Below are positions 10,920 through 22,395 of a DNA stretch of 64,000 nt, one piece after another. The notes under the pieces are model-generated. The model was not told where the DNA came from, did no database searches, and saw only the letters and a program-made list of their open reading frames with translations. The position numbers were made by a program, and so were the translations under genes. Every line of letters begins with the position of its first letter. The first letter of the stretch is position 1. The stretch is from Pyrenophora tritici-repentis (Eukaryota; Ascomycota; Dothideomycetes; Pleosporales; Pleosporaceae). The DNA lies in NCBI RefSeq assembly GCF_003171515.1, contig NC_089391.1, positions 2,418,001-2,482,000 on the forward strand, written 5' to 3'.

Positions 10920-12978
10920 TCAAGCTGCGTGCATTTGTATTTGCTTGCCCTTCATCGACTTCCACTCCACAAACGCGGCACCAACAATCGACATAGCACC
11001 ACATGCTACTGAGACGTAGAATGTCTGCGTCAGCGTCGTGTTGTACGCAGTGAGCACACCAGGTAGGAACCTGGGATCAATGACATGCTTGAGCTCTGTT
11101 GCGCCGACGCTGAGCACGATGTGGGCGTTGAGCTCCGGTACCACGCTGCTGAGATTCTTGATGAGCTGGTTGGTGAAGACGTTCTGGCCGACCGAGATGA
11201 AGAGAGCGCCCCCGAGTGTTTGGCAGAACATCATGATTGCAGTACCAATGGGAATATCGTCCACAGGAAGCACCGTTTGAACCGCCACGAGGGTTTGCTG
11301 CATGCCAAAACCGACACCCGCACCAAAGATGAACTGGTAACCGATCCACAGGGCAGATCCACTGCCAACCTCCAAGGTTGATAGCAGACCAGCACCAATA
11401 GCCATGAGAACCGAAGAGAGGAGCATGAACGGCGTGTAGTATCCGAGAGTGGTCACGGCGCCACCAGCAAGCATGGAGATGATGACGAGACCGAGAATCG
11501 CGGGAAGATTCATGATACCAGACTTGGTAGCCGATGCTCCCTTGACTGCCTGGAACCAGATGGCTGCGATATGTTAGCAATGTTGTTCGACTACTTTGCA
11601 CTCCTCCATGTTGAAGAAGAGCCTGGACCTGGGACTTACGGAGATAGTAGACGATGAGGAAGAAAGCTGCACCCAGCATGGCACCAAACCATGCAGAGCC
11701 CCATACGTTACGGTTGAGGAAAACGCGAGGGGGGACAGTAGCATCCTCCTGCTTCCACCACTGGATGGCAATGAATCCACAGACTAAGAGAACGAAGAGG
11801 ACGAGAAGCACAATGATGCGCGCGCTGCCCCATGCATACTTGCTGCCACCCCACTGGAGAGCAAGCAACAAGCAGATGATGGCTGGCAAAAAGCACGCAG
11901 TACCGGGAAGATCGAACTTCTGGAGTTGTTGCTTCCATGTAGCCTGGACCTTGGCGCCGCGGCGCTTGACATTGAGGAAGGGGACGATGAAAGCTGCTGT
12001 GACAGCACCGAAAGGAAGGTTGATGTAGAAGCACCATCGCCATCTGGGCTTGTCAGTAAACTGGCTGATTGATATGGGTGTCTAAGGTTACTTACGAAAG
12101 ATGGTCGGTAAAGGCTCCTCCCATACTAAGCATTTGTTAGCATCTTGGTGACTATCTTATGAGTACATCACAACTTACAGTGGACCAGCAACAGACGCAA
12201 TACCGTACATGCCACCAATGAGTCCCATGTATGTTGGGCGTTGGCGCAGCGGCACAGTGACCGAGATGATCAAGATGGCTCCAGAGAAGATACCAGCCGC
12301 ACCTACACCAGAAATCGCACGACCAATGATGAGAGCAATCGAGTTTGGCGCAACACCACAGATCAAGGAGCCGAGTTCGAAGATGAAGAGCGCAATGAGG
12401 TAGACCCATTTGATCGAGAAGAAAGTGTACAGCTTTCCATAGAAGAGTTGCGTCGCGCAAGTGGTGAGCAGGTAGGATGATCCATACCAGCCAACATCGT
12501 TAAGGGCCTTGAAGTCGTCCGTGATGCGAGGAATAGCGGTTGCGATGATTGTGTTATCCTAGTGGCACGTTAGCAACGTTCACTAGCGGCCCATTTGAGG
12601 TTTGACAGCTTCAGCCGCTGTCGATCCCGGCTTACCAAAACTGTGGAACCGATGATCTAGGGACGTTATACTTACGAGAGCCATGCAAAACACACTCAGA
12701 CACAATGCAATACTGATTGCTGCCAGCTTCCATTTGGTCGGGTACTCGAAACTGTCCTCCTCTTCTTCCGTAGGGACGACTGCCGAGTCGGGTCGTGAAG
12801 TCAATGCCTTTTCACCGGTGATAGGCCGTGTAGCATCAACGGCAGTTGTGGTGGCAGGAAGCACTATTTCAACAGGACCCTTCTTCTCCTCTGTGACAGC
12901 AGGTGGAACGCTAGGTGTGGCGGTCTTTTCCGAGTCCGCCATACTCGAGGGGCGTAGTTGGTTGTTTGGATCGGCCAT
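10920..12978 (-). CDS. MFS transporter, DHA2-like 14-TM exporter
   Basis: Proton-coupled membrane exporter of the drug/toxin efflux type, likely at the plasma membrane. Exons are 12676-12978, 12179-12558, 12096-12125 (only 30 nt), 11640-12043 and 10920-11563, giving 586 residues. The N-terminal ~85 residues are hydrophilic. TM1 follows ([17 protein letters not shown]), then the diagnostic [18 protein letters not shown] and WYGSSYLLT, then [17 protein letters not shown] and the motif-C-like AGPLMGGAF. The usual [12 protein letters not shown] precedes the central loop, as in 14-TM members. The C-terminal half carries [16 protein letters not shown] and a final TM before a short basic tail. Every intron restores the family pattern (e.g. 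DHLSWRWCFY). Fungal relatives often export secondary metabolites; the substrate here is not readable. Confidence 0.93.
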
Positions 12979-15256
12979 CTGAAGAAAGGGCGTTGGAGAG
13001 TCGATGATGTAAGGGAGCAAACGCTACGCCAAGAACAAACAAATCGTCAACGGTCTGGCACAAAGAAGCGCAGAAGTGCAAGATGATGAGGTACGTTCAA
13101 CTACAGCCTTGGGGAAAGGGAGGGCAGCGTCCAGTTATAGTCACAGTGGGTCGCATCAAAAATAGGAGTGCCACACGCTCCAAAAGGGCGGAGTTAAGGC
13201 TGAAGGGGTAGTAAACGGACAACTATTTTTCCTCACCATGACTATCTTGTCCACCGTCCCCGTCCCCGAGGCGCTAGATCTCGCTGCCGGTATCACGCTC
13301 GCACACGCGAACAAAGCTTGTACCGGTGGGTCGGAGCTAATCGCACGCGAGGAAAAGGCGATGCAAGCGATATGACGGGCGCAATCTCTTGGCTCCATCT
13401 CAGCTTCCATTGGCTTTGCTCATTCGTCCGTTGCGGTATTCCGCAGGAATTAGATGACGGTATCCCGCAAAACAAGAGATTGATGCTGCCTGATCAAAGC
13501 CATGCTGCGGTACTGTCCTGTCTGGGTCGATGAGTCTGACGAACGGTCAGAGTCATCGGACGCCTGGTATGCTGGGCATCGACGGAAAAAGAAAAATACC
13601 CGCATCTGGGAAGAGTAAAAAACGGGGATAGAAGCTTCCAAGTCAGGGTTTCGCGCCAGCGTAGCGATCATGCGGCGGAACGCGTATCAAGCGTTTTGGC
13701 GGTGACCGCAGACGGCTGACCGCAAAGACCGAATGCGAGGCTTCCATCGCGCTAGAACAAAACACCACACGGTCCCTCCCGAGGTTTCTCGACTTTTCTA
13801 CACACGTATACAGCGTATCGTAAATCGTACATCATCGGCACGCATTCCCATCTTCCGTCATCTCAACCCCCCCTTGACACATATCGGCATCGGCATCACA
13901 GTCGTCGTTGGGTCGGCATGCTCTTTCCCTTTCCAGGCTGCAACAATTCGACTCCGCCAGGCATGCACAACAATCTGTCTCTACGCCACCTATGCGCGAC
14001 ACCTTCTCCCGCCGTACATGTTCGTCCGTAAATTCAAAAAACAATGCACAAACATGCTCCAGAAAATATGGTTGCCTAACGAAACTGTGCTAATGAAGCC
14101 CAAATCCACGCCGGCAAAATTTCGCCGTTGGAGTGGAGCACCGCGTCGGCGGGCCTAGCCTTTACTTGCAGACCTCGCTTCACCTGGCCAGGTTAAACGT
14201 AAACGCCACGAGTCGGACGTCGGAGACGTCTATCTCTCCGCTTCCGTGTGTGCGAGAAACAGTTGGGAGGGAAGACTGGGCGCGTCTGCCTTCAGCTTGT
14301 TTTTGGCTCACCGGCCGTTGACACACGGCTGTGAGCTGGTTTTGTACGTAACATGCACGTCATTTGGCGGTGTACGTTTGTGGAGGGATGGTGTCTTGCA
14401 TGTGCGCAAAATGTAAGTAATATCTTAGACTTACATACATATACGGCGTCGCCGTGCGGTTTGAAGCTGGAGCCAAGCTGTATATGTGCTTACGTAAGTT
14501 TGCTGGGTATGGTTCCCTTGACTCAACCAACTCTCCTAGGTTTACACGATCCTCCCCCTTTGGTGGGGACGGAATGCTTGATATGACTACAGTATCGCTC
14601 GTTTCTTGATGTTTTAATAGCTCCTCATTTACTCAAGTGACTACAGTATCCAAAACGCCACTCACGCATCAGACATCGCCCACGACCTCACCACCAAACT
14701 ACAGAACAACGCCCTCCCCATCTCAAGCTGCAAACAAAAACTACCCCGCCTCCCCATACTTCCCCGGACCCAAACATCGGCTCATAACCACTACCGCAAG
14801 CCCGCTTTGCATGGAACTACCCCGCCGCAAAACGCTGAACCAAGCTTCCAAGCTTCCAATACATACCCAAGACCCAAGATGCCGGGCCGTAGCATTAGCG
14901 GCGGGAGTTTCCCTGCGGAGAAAAGATCTCGTGATCTGTAGATCTTTCTTTAGCGGATGGATGAGCTGCGATGCACCTTCGCGGTGGTGGCGGCATTTTG
15001 AACCGAAGATTTTCCAGACCAAGGGTTGTGTGAGTAAGATTATTGCCGGTTTCGTCACGTCAGCATGGACCATGTGTTCGGTCAATTGGCCGGTTCTGCG
15101 CATGTCCTACCATCACGGTACATTGCCACCCCTTTCAATGGGGGGAATATGACGTACTTTACTGATTAATACTCCGCCCAATGCAAATTCGATATCCAAC
15201 TCATTCTATGCTTTCTATTCTTGATATATACGAAAAGAATGGCAATTTTGAGTTCC
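12979..15256. other. 2.3 kb intergenic region, no gene seen
   Basis: Lies upstream of the DHA2-type exporter and downstream of the DHA1-type exporter. Plus-strand frames of 141 codons (13733-14158) and 171 codons (14637-15152) are open, but they are compositionally odd and carry no recognisable domain, so they are not called genes. Confidence 0.5.
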
Positions 15257-16927
15257 TCAAAATTGAACCTGCCACTTTGGATTCGTCCGGATCTTCTCGC
15301 CGTATATGCGGAAGAGAATCGGCACGGGTACGACGGCTAGGGAAAGGAACCCAAGCAAACTGTTGCCCCAACCTAGACCTAACACTTTGTACATGTCTCG
15401 TCCAGCCAGGGGCAAGAAGGCACCGAAAACAGATCGGAGAACGGTGGACGCGGCAATGGCGGATGCAGCATAAATGGTGAAGGCGTCGATGAGGTATGTT
15501 TGAATGGTCATCATGGCCGTCAGGTTACCGAGGCCAATGAATGAGGTGAAGATGATGGGGACGATCCAATGGACTTTGTGGTAAGTGGTCCATCCGTAAA
15601 CGAAGACGCCGATTGGGAGACTGATGGCACCAGGAACGGTGAGTCCCAGCATAAGACGGTGCTCTGGTTTGGCGCCGCCACTGTTCTGGTGTTTGGTGAT
15701 GTTTTTGTCAGACATGAGGCCGATGAGAAACATGCCGACAAGCATTCCAATACCGAATCCAAGGAAGGATAATCCGACGGCGCCAGAGGAGAAGCCGTAT
15801 TGGCCCTCGAATACAAAGGTTACGGTAGTGAAGAAAAGGTACAAGATACCATAGTTGATTGCCACGTATAGCGACATCAGACCTACGATGGGTGACAAGA
15901 TGAGCATCTTCATCGGGCGGACGATAGCTCGGGCAATGATCTCCTTGGGTGGCAGGTCGGAAGCGAGCTTAGAGCGGAGATTCATGTTACCGGTTTCCTT
16001 GCGAAGAGCCTCCGTCTTGCGGGCCAGGATGATGGGATGATATGTTTCTTCGCCCACAAAGAAGAAGACGACAGCAGAGACTCCGGCGAACATGGCGATG
16101 ATCCAGAACACCCAACGCCACACCGTATTCTGCACAAGGAACCCTCCGCCAATTGGGCCGAGGACGGGTCCAAGGAGTGGTCCTATGGACCAGACAACCG
16201 TGGCTTTGGCTCTTTGCTCTCGGGGAAACATGTCTGCGATTGTGCCTCCTCCAAGTGTTAGAGGCGCTGATGCAGCGCATCCCGCAAGGAATCGAAATGC
16301 TATTAACATTCCCATGGAGGTCGAGGCTGCGCAAGCGATGCTGAATATCACAAAAAGGACGTTGGAGACGTTGTCTAGAAAGTACATTACGTCAGTTTAT
16401 ATTCAAAGTACTGTTTAATAGCCGCGTTGCTTACATATCAGTCTTCGTCCGTACAGTTCCGACATGGGTGCAACGACCAATGGACCAGTGGCAAATCCCA
16501 GGAGGTAGACTGAGACGACGAATGCAGAGATTGTCAAAGAAGTCTCATGGAAGGCTCTCATGACTTGTGGAACACCTGGAGCGAAAAACGAAGAGCCGAT
16601 GGAGGTGATAAGGGTGATTGCACCGATAGTCCAGATAATACCCCATTTCTTTCTTGAAGACCAGTTTTGAGGGTTCTTTGGGTCGTCTGGGCCATCCCAA
16701 TCCACTATGTTGGGATCTTGTTCCGCACCTGCTGGTGAATCACTGGATAATGTTGCCTCGTCCGCATTTGTTGAGCATGAGCTACTGTCGATGGCCTTTT
16801 CTGGGTCGCTGGAAAACGAATCTCCATATGATCTGCTCTCTGACTCTTTCACTTGTTCGGAAGACTTTTCGTCTACTCGGTCTTGCGAGTCCCACGCAGG
16901 ATCCATGGCTGAGGCTGGCGTGGGCAT
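15257..16927 (-). CDS. MFS transporter, DHA1 drug:H+ antiporter type
   Basis: 12-TM exporter of the fungal DHA1 (polyamine/drug) group, 536 residues. Exon 1 is 16435-16927, the intron 16375-16434 (60 nt), exon 2 15257-16374; the join restores a Tyr codon in GRRLIYNVSN. The N-terminal ~95 residues are acidic and Ser-rich, then comes the family signature WDGPDDPKNPQNWS just before TM1. MSELYGRR matches MFS motif A and GPLLGPVLGPIGGGFL is antiporter motif C. TM segments continue to a basic C terminus. An internal Met at residue 8 is an alternative start. It lies in tandem with the DHA2-type exporter but with 2.3 kb between, so co-regulation is only a possibility. Substrate unknown. Confidence 0.93.
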
Positions 16928-18685
16928 GGTGATGGTTCAGTAGAGAATCAACTGCGACGATCGTCATTAGCATACTTATACTTCTCCCTTGTATCTCTCC
17001 TATCAATTTGCTGACTTCATGCCAATAAGATTATGCTGATGTTCTCAGCAAAGAACTGGAAACCTTAATCTTACCAGGGTACCGCCGAAGCTGAGGCTGG
17101 CTGACGGGAGCCGTGAATGTAACCCAAGACAGATTCAGCTGTACATGAAAAGTAGATCAATTGCGTAGAAACACCAGGAAGTGACGAGTATGTGGAGTTG
17201 ACTTAAGGAAGGAATGCCTTCCGGTAAAGAGAGCGGGGACAGGCGACCTTACAAGGCGACCACGGAAGGCGATACTGGTGACCCTCCGCATATACATGAG
17301 CTGCGTGGCTACACCTTTTAGGGGGTAAATTACATATGTGGCCGTCTGGCACAGCGGGATAGACCCTTTCATCACCCATGGTCTAGTGGTTATGCTTGTG
17401 GGTCAGACTGAGCTATTCGAACGGATAGACGCCAGTTTCCCAGCATCTTGCCATATTGCACCAATGGTATGGTGGCTCAGTTGCAAGGGGGAGCATTCCA
17501 GAAGAAAATGTTAGGTAGTGGTAGCGCGGCGAGGTTGAACAGCCTCGAAGGCGGACCATGTCATGCTATCCGCGGAAGGAGGGTCGGGCGGAGGATCGGA
17601 GGATCGTCACTACTCTGCTTTTCATAGGCCATGAGCTGCCCAGCGCTTCTCATCAGACCAAGACGGACGAAAATAGAGGATATATTCTCCCTGTTAATAT
17701 GCTTGTTGTCGACTTGTACAGGGCGTTTACGCCTTGTTGAAATTCGTTATGTATCGTGAACAACGGGTCTGACGTCCGTACTGCTTCGTTGACTACCAAG
17801 TTTTTCCGACGGTTAGTTTGGAACTGAACTTTGAGCTGAGTGTGTATTGTCAATACTTTCTGATTTGGATAGGTAAATCCCAGAGGATCGATGGATCATC
17901 TAGATCGGTGGAGGTCGTGGTAATATATTTCTGCCAAGCGTAAGCTGCAATGAGGCGTCGAGCCAAGAGCCGGCGGGTACCACGGCGGGCAAACCGACCG
18001 GCAATTGCCCAAAGATAACCGTTCAGTGTTCGAAAACTCATTGCTACAGAGTTGCGACGTTGTATATAATGGGTCACATCCCCATAAGGAGGCGGCTCTT
18101 CGCACTTGATATTAGGATGCAACCGCTCGTCCCCTGGTTATCCAACTGCATCTCAAGCTCACCGGGAAGCCCGGATCTGGAAATTGCGTACAACACTGTC
18201 CCAGGTCAGCTCAAACTAGGGTGGACCCAGCAATAGTATTATCCTTGACGTGTAACACAAAACGGCCGTGGTAGGATATGCTCTACTAATGGACAAACCA
18301 CAAGTGCTCGAACAGCAGAAAATCACGAAGAAGACTTTGGGGAATGGGGATGTCGTTGTATGCTTTTTGATTTGAAAAAGAGCAAACGGTGCTGATGCTG
18401 ACATTTCGTCATTGACACTCCACAAGTCTTACATGTGCATGTGCGCGCCCTGTCCGACGCGGCAGATCGCAGAAGTGCCGTCTTCAAACACTGGATAAAA
18501 ATAGTGAAAAAGCTATTCATCATTCCGTCGTTGGTATCGGCCATGAAAGGGCCGCTGTATGCCTCAGCTCATAACCCAAGCCGCCCGTGAAACATGCTAC
18601 TCGTATAACTACTCGCCAAACGCCTTACTTGATCATGTATAATACAGTAAGAAGAGATGTATTCGTTTTGTTCATCAGGGTATCT
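16928..18685. other. 1.8 kb intergenic region with a tRNA-like fragment
   Basis: Lies between the DHA1-type exporter and the 3' end of mdm31. Apart from the tRNA-like remnant near 17380 it holds only short frames without recognisable products. Confidence 0.5.
17370..17435 (+). pseudogene. tRNA-like remnant (A-box intact, rest degenerate)
   Basis: The stretch TGGTCTAGTGGTTATG at about 17379-17394 matches the D-arm/A-box of eukaryotic tRNA-His/Glu/Asp genes. It is followed by CTTGTGGG, resembling a His anticodon loop (GTG), and later by TATTCGAACGG, a poor B-box. The 5' half of the anticodon stem seems missing and the acceptor ends do not pair, so it cannot fold as a complete tRNA. Most likely a decayed or partial tRNA gene; chance similarity is possible. 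Confidence 0.35.
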
Positions 18686-21076
18686 TTACGCAATGTTTCC
18701 CGCAAGACCAAGGAAGAGTGCCTGGGCTGCGAGTTGTAGTGTCCAAATGCCAACCTTTTTTATCCGACGTTTACGCGTAGTTCGGTCTTCGAGAACGTCG
18801 CGCGCAAAGGCATCATACATCTGTTATATTTGTTAGCACATCTGTGTTGGAAATAGTCGAGAGTGACACTGATAGAAGCTTACCTCTTTCGACACTTCCT
18901 CCATAAGTCCGCTGTCGTAAAGCGTCCAGCTGCCATCAAATTCGCTAACCCTTTTCACAACCCTGCAATTTACCGGAATGAAGGTACGACTAGAGTTCAT
19001 GTACGCTACGATTGGGCGTACGAGGGCGTTATTGACGTACGAGATGTCCCTCGTAAAGATGGGCACAGCGGCGCGGACATCATTGAGATGGACGCGCATG
19101 TCCATGATCACGTAGCGGTTGTCCTCTCTTTTCCCCTTTTCAGAGTCTGCGTCGTCATGGTGCTGTTCATCGAAGCCGTGGACTGCATGGTCGGAGAAGT
19201 GATGTTTGCGCTGTTGGATGACGGTGGCTTCGACACGGTCGTACATGTCGGACATTACTTTTGCGATACTATCGTCATCGTCATTGGGGAACATGACATC
19301 TGCTACAATGTCGACATTGCCCTCATGGATCCAAGAAAAGGGGCCTTCAAGTCCGCGATTAAGGTGATCAATATTGAGCCCGTCAATTCGTATACGGCTG
19401 TGCTTCTTCCAGGACCTTCCGTCCTCGCTGTCGCGACCACTACTCAGTTGCGCGCCTGTGTAGTTGTGGGTTTGACGCGGGTGGATGGTGAAGAGAGAAT
19501 TGTCAAAGGAACCAGACATCATGTTAGCTGAAAGGAAATCGTAGAACAGCCATTGCTTCCGTAGTTGGGGCAGATCGCAGGAGAATATGCTGACTGAGAA
19601 GGGGCGGAAGCCGTTCGGCTGGTAGATGGTCACCAGTAGGTCTTCCATCTTGAAGGATTCGAGCTCGAAGTCGCCAGGGTTATGTTCGTGCTTGTAAGAC
19701 CTGGGATCTACGCCTTCGATTGTGCGGACAGAAGTTCGATCCACGACACCGCGTATGCCCTTGATTTCAACATCCTCCAATAGTCCTTTGCCGTTGAACC
19801 ATTTGGAAAAGGAGAGCGTCACGTTGACGGTGTCGATGGAAATGTCGAATTGGGTATAGTTGGTATCCTCCTCTGGCTCGGGCTTATCTGGGATTCCATC
19901 CTGTGCATCCTTTTCTGGATGCGCCCTGGCTGCAGCGGCAGCGGCCATCTCCATCTGTGAGCCTTTGCTGACTTTTCCTTTGCCTTGACCTGGACGCCGC
20001 GAGACGAAGACATTGCGGAAGGAAATGACACCGTCTCCCCATTTAGGCACCACAGCAGTCTCGAAAACGACCTTGATGCCCGAGGACTTTGTCAGGTAAT
20101 TGCCAATCCACTTGGCAATTGTTTCCTGCGAGAATGCCGTGTTGACCAGGAAGATGGCCAGCATGAAGAAGGTGGTTGTACCCAGTACGATCCATAGCAC
20201 GTGCGCCGCTATGATCCACGAGAACAAAGCGTATATTTCGTCGGCGTTGAATGGCCGTGTACTCCTGATGGTGAGCCACTTGAAGTGAATCTTTATTCGA
20301 GACCAAAAGCCGGATGCTGCCGCTAGGAGCTCTGCTTTGCTCGGGCGGTAAATGTGTGGCAAATGATGGGGTAGGCGATCAAGGAGGGGCTTCGCAGCAC
20401 CCGAGGCTTCTTCTTGCGGTTTTGCGGGTGTTTTCGAGGCATTGGGAGGCGGGTTCGACGAAGAGGGAGAGTTGGATGGTGGTGTCTGCGACGCGGCGTT
20501 TCGTTTGTTCTTGGACGAGCCGTTCGTCAGTGAACTCTTGTTGCGTCGGTCGCTGCTTCTGCTCTTCCTGAGCGCGCGCGATGCTTTGGATGATGCATGC
20601 CTAGCCCAAGCGGAGAGGACTGTGCTAGTCACGCTTTGCTGGATGTGACTCGTGTGGGGCGAGGGTGCTTGTAGTAGCGAAGTGGGAGAGCGTCCTAGAC
20701 ACGGCGAGGACGCAATCCAAAGCCGATTTGTTGTCGTCGGCGGCCCACGGATGTGCGAATTCCCAGAAATAGGTCGCACCTGAACTGCTCTCTCCCAGGG
20801 CGACGATGGTTGCGCCCATGCTTGCAGCACCCCCCACGGAAGCAAACCACGGCTCTGTACCAGTGGCTGGCCAGCAACGAGGCGCCCCAGGATGCCGAGC
20901 GTTCCTACATTCTTTTTCATGATAACCGGGGCGGGTACATTGTCGACGTTCGCAAGCGTAAGAATATGCGAACGAGTGGGTGTAGGAGCAACGGAGGGTT
21001 TGCGGTGTGTGTAGAGGGCGCTGGCGGTTATTGATTGGCGTATAAGATCGTCATTGCCCGCACATGAAAAAGCCAT
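18686..21076 (-). CDS. mdm31: Mitochondrial inner-membrane protein Mdm31-like
   Basis: Protein of the Mdm31/Mdm32 family, which in yeast sits in the mitochondrial inner membrane and supports mitochondrial shape, distribution and phospholipid (cardiolipin) homeostasis. Exon 1 is 18884-21076, the intron 18821-18883 (63 nt), exon 2 18686-18820, giving 775 residues. The first ~200 residues are basic and Ser/Thr-rich, like a targeting sequence plus linker. Near residues 260-330 come RSTRPFNADEIYALFSWI and a long TM segment (LWIVLGTTTFFMLAIFLVN). Conserved stretches are GIKVVFETAVVPKWGDGVI, the fungal WFNGKGLLEDVEIKGIRG, and PGDFELESFKMEDLLVTIY. The short last exon supplies a second hydrophobic segment (LQLAAQALFLGLAGNIA). 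An Ala6 run and acidic inserts vary in the family. The real start may be an internal Met (MKKNVGTLGILG). It shares a ~200-bp divergent promoter with pno1. Confidence 0.88.
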
Positions 21077-21275
21077 GGAGAGCCCGGAAGGCTACGAGGC
21101 GCTAGACGTCTTTGGGGTGTTAGCGTACTTCCGAGGTTGACATATTTTGAGCCGCCCCACACCACAATTGTTACCGTCTGGATACCGCCCAGCTTGCGAC
21201 CAAACGCCATACGACACCACACGTCTATAAACTTTGGTGAGGAATTCACTGTCACCGCACCCCACACGCGACACC
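21077..21275. promoter_or_regulatory. Divergent promoter between mdm31 and pno1
   Basis: Only 199 bp separate the two start codons, so both promoters and leaders must share this segment, unless the mdm31 start is further inside. No TATA box was recognised. Confidence 0.5.
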
Positions 21276-22166
21276 ATGCCCGCCCCCACAGCGCTACAAC
21301 GCCGTCCCGAGGAGTTCGCCCACAATGTCACCATGGAGCCTTCTTCCGTTCCCCTCCCAGAAGAAACTGAAGGAGAGCTTGTCGATATGAGCCTTGATCC
21401 TGTCGCAGCAGCACAAGAATCAGAAGCGCCCGCAGACGACATACCCATGACAGACGAAAGCGGAGCCCCAAAATTCCCCGTCGCTAAATCGATACCCCTC
21501 GCATTCCGCCGCGAGCAGCGCAAGGTCCCAATCCCACCACATCGCATGACACCTTTGAAGGCCAACTGGCCAAAAATATACCCCCCTGTAGGTCTTCAAA
21601 ACGCTTCAAAAGTTATGTCCTTGAATTACGACAGCGGCTAACATACCATAGCTGGTCGAGAACCTCAAGCTACAATGCCGAATGAACCTCAAATCACGTA
21701 GCGTCGAACTACGAACGAGCAACGCTACAACGGATACCGGAGCCCTACAGAAAGGAGCAGATTTCCTCAAGGCATTTACACTAGGTTTCGATGTCGACGA
21801 TGCCATCGCGCTTCTCCGGTTGGATGGTAAGTAACCAAACATATCTCAGACTCATACGCGCCTCTAACACAATCAGATCTATACATCGAGACATTCGAGA
21901 TCAAGGACGTGAAAACCCTCCAGGGCGAGCACCTCGGCAGAGCAATTGGAAGAATAGCAGGAAAAGACGGAAAGACAAAATTCGCCATTGAGAACGCCAG
22001 TAGGACACGAGTCGTCCTGGCAGACCAGAAGATCCACATTCTGGGCGGCTTCAAGAACATTCACATCGCTCGCGAGTCCATTGTCAGCTTGATCCTGGGA
22101 CAGAATCCCAGCAAGGTTTATGGCAACCTGCGAACGGTTGCAGGGAGGATGAAGGAGAGGTTCTAG
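21276..22166 (+). CDS. pno1: Pre-rRNA-processing protein Pno1 (Dim2)
   Basis: KH-domain RNA-binding factor needed for 20S pre-rRNA cleavage and 18S dimethylation in 40S assembly; nucleolar to cytoplasmic. Exons are 21276-21587, 21652-21826 and 21877-22166, giving 258 residues (family about 250-275). The acidic N-terminal third is variable. Conserved parts are [38 protein letters not shown] and [14 protein letters not shown]. The KH region follows with [16 protein letters not shown] and [15 protein letters not shown], and the end is [15 protein letters not shown] with RMKERF. Both introns restore conserved words (PPLVEN, LDDLYIE). Convergent with dph6, 229 bp apart. Confidence 0.97.
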
Positions 22167-22395
22167 AGGCATGTGCCGAATGAGGACGTAGTGCATTTAC
22201 ATGGCGTTCAAGGAGAAAGGGATAAAGGGCAAAATACCATCCGATATGACTTATGGTTGGAGGACGATGGTTTAGCGATATGACACAGCTATAGAAGAAA
22301 TGTGAAGCATCAAGTATCAGCGCTGCTAGAATTTGTGATAGATGATTATGGAATACACATCTACATCTCTATTTGGATTCATGCAACTGGCCGTC

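Noticed and set aside
18863..19531. 222-codon plus-strand frame
   Set aside because: Antisense to mdm31, whose minus-strand protein is clearly recognised; no motif in the shadow frame.
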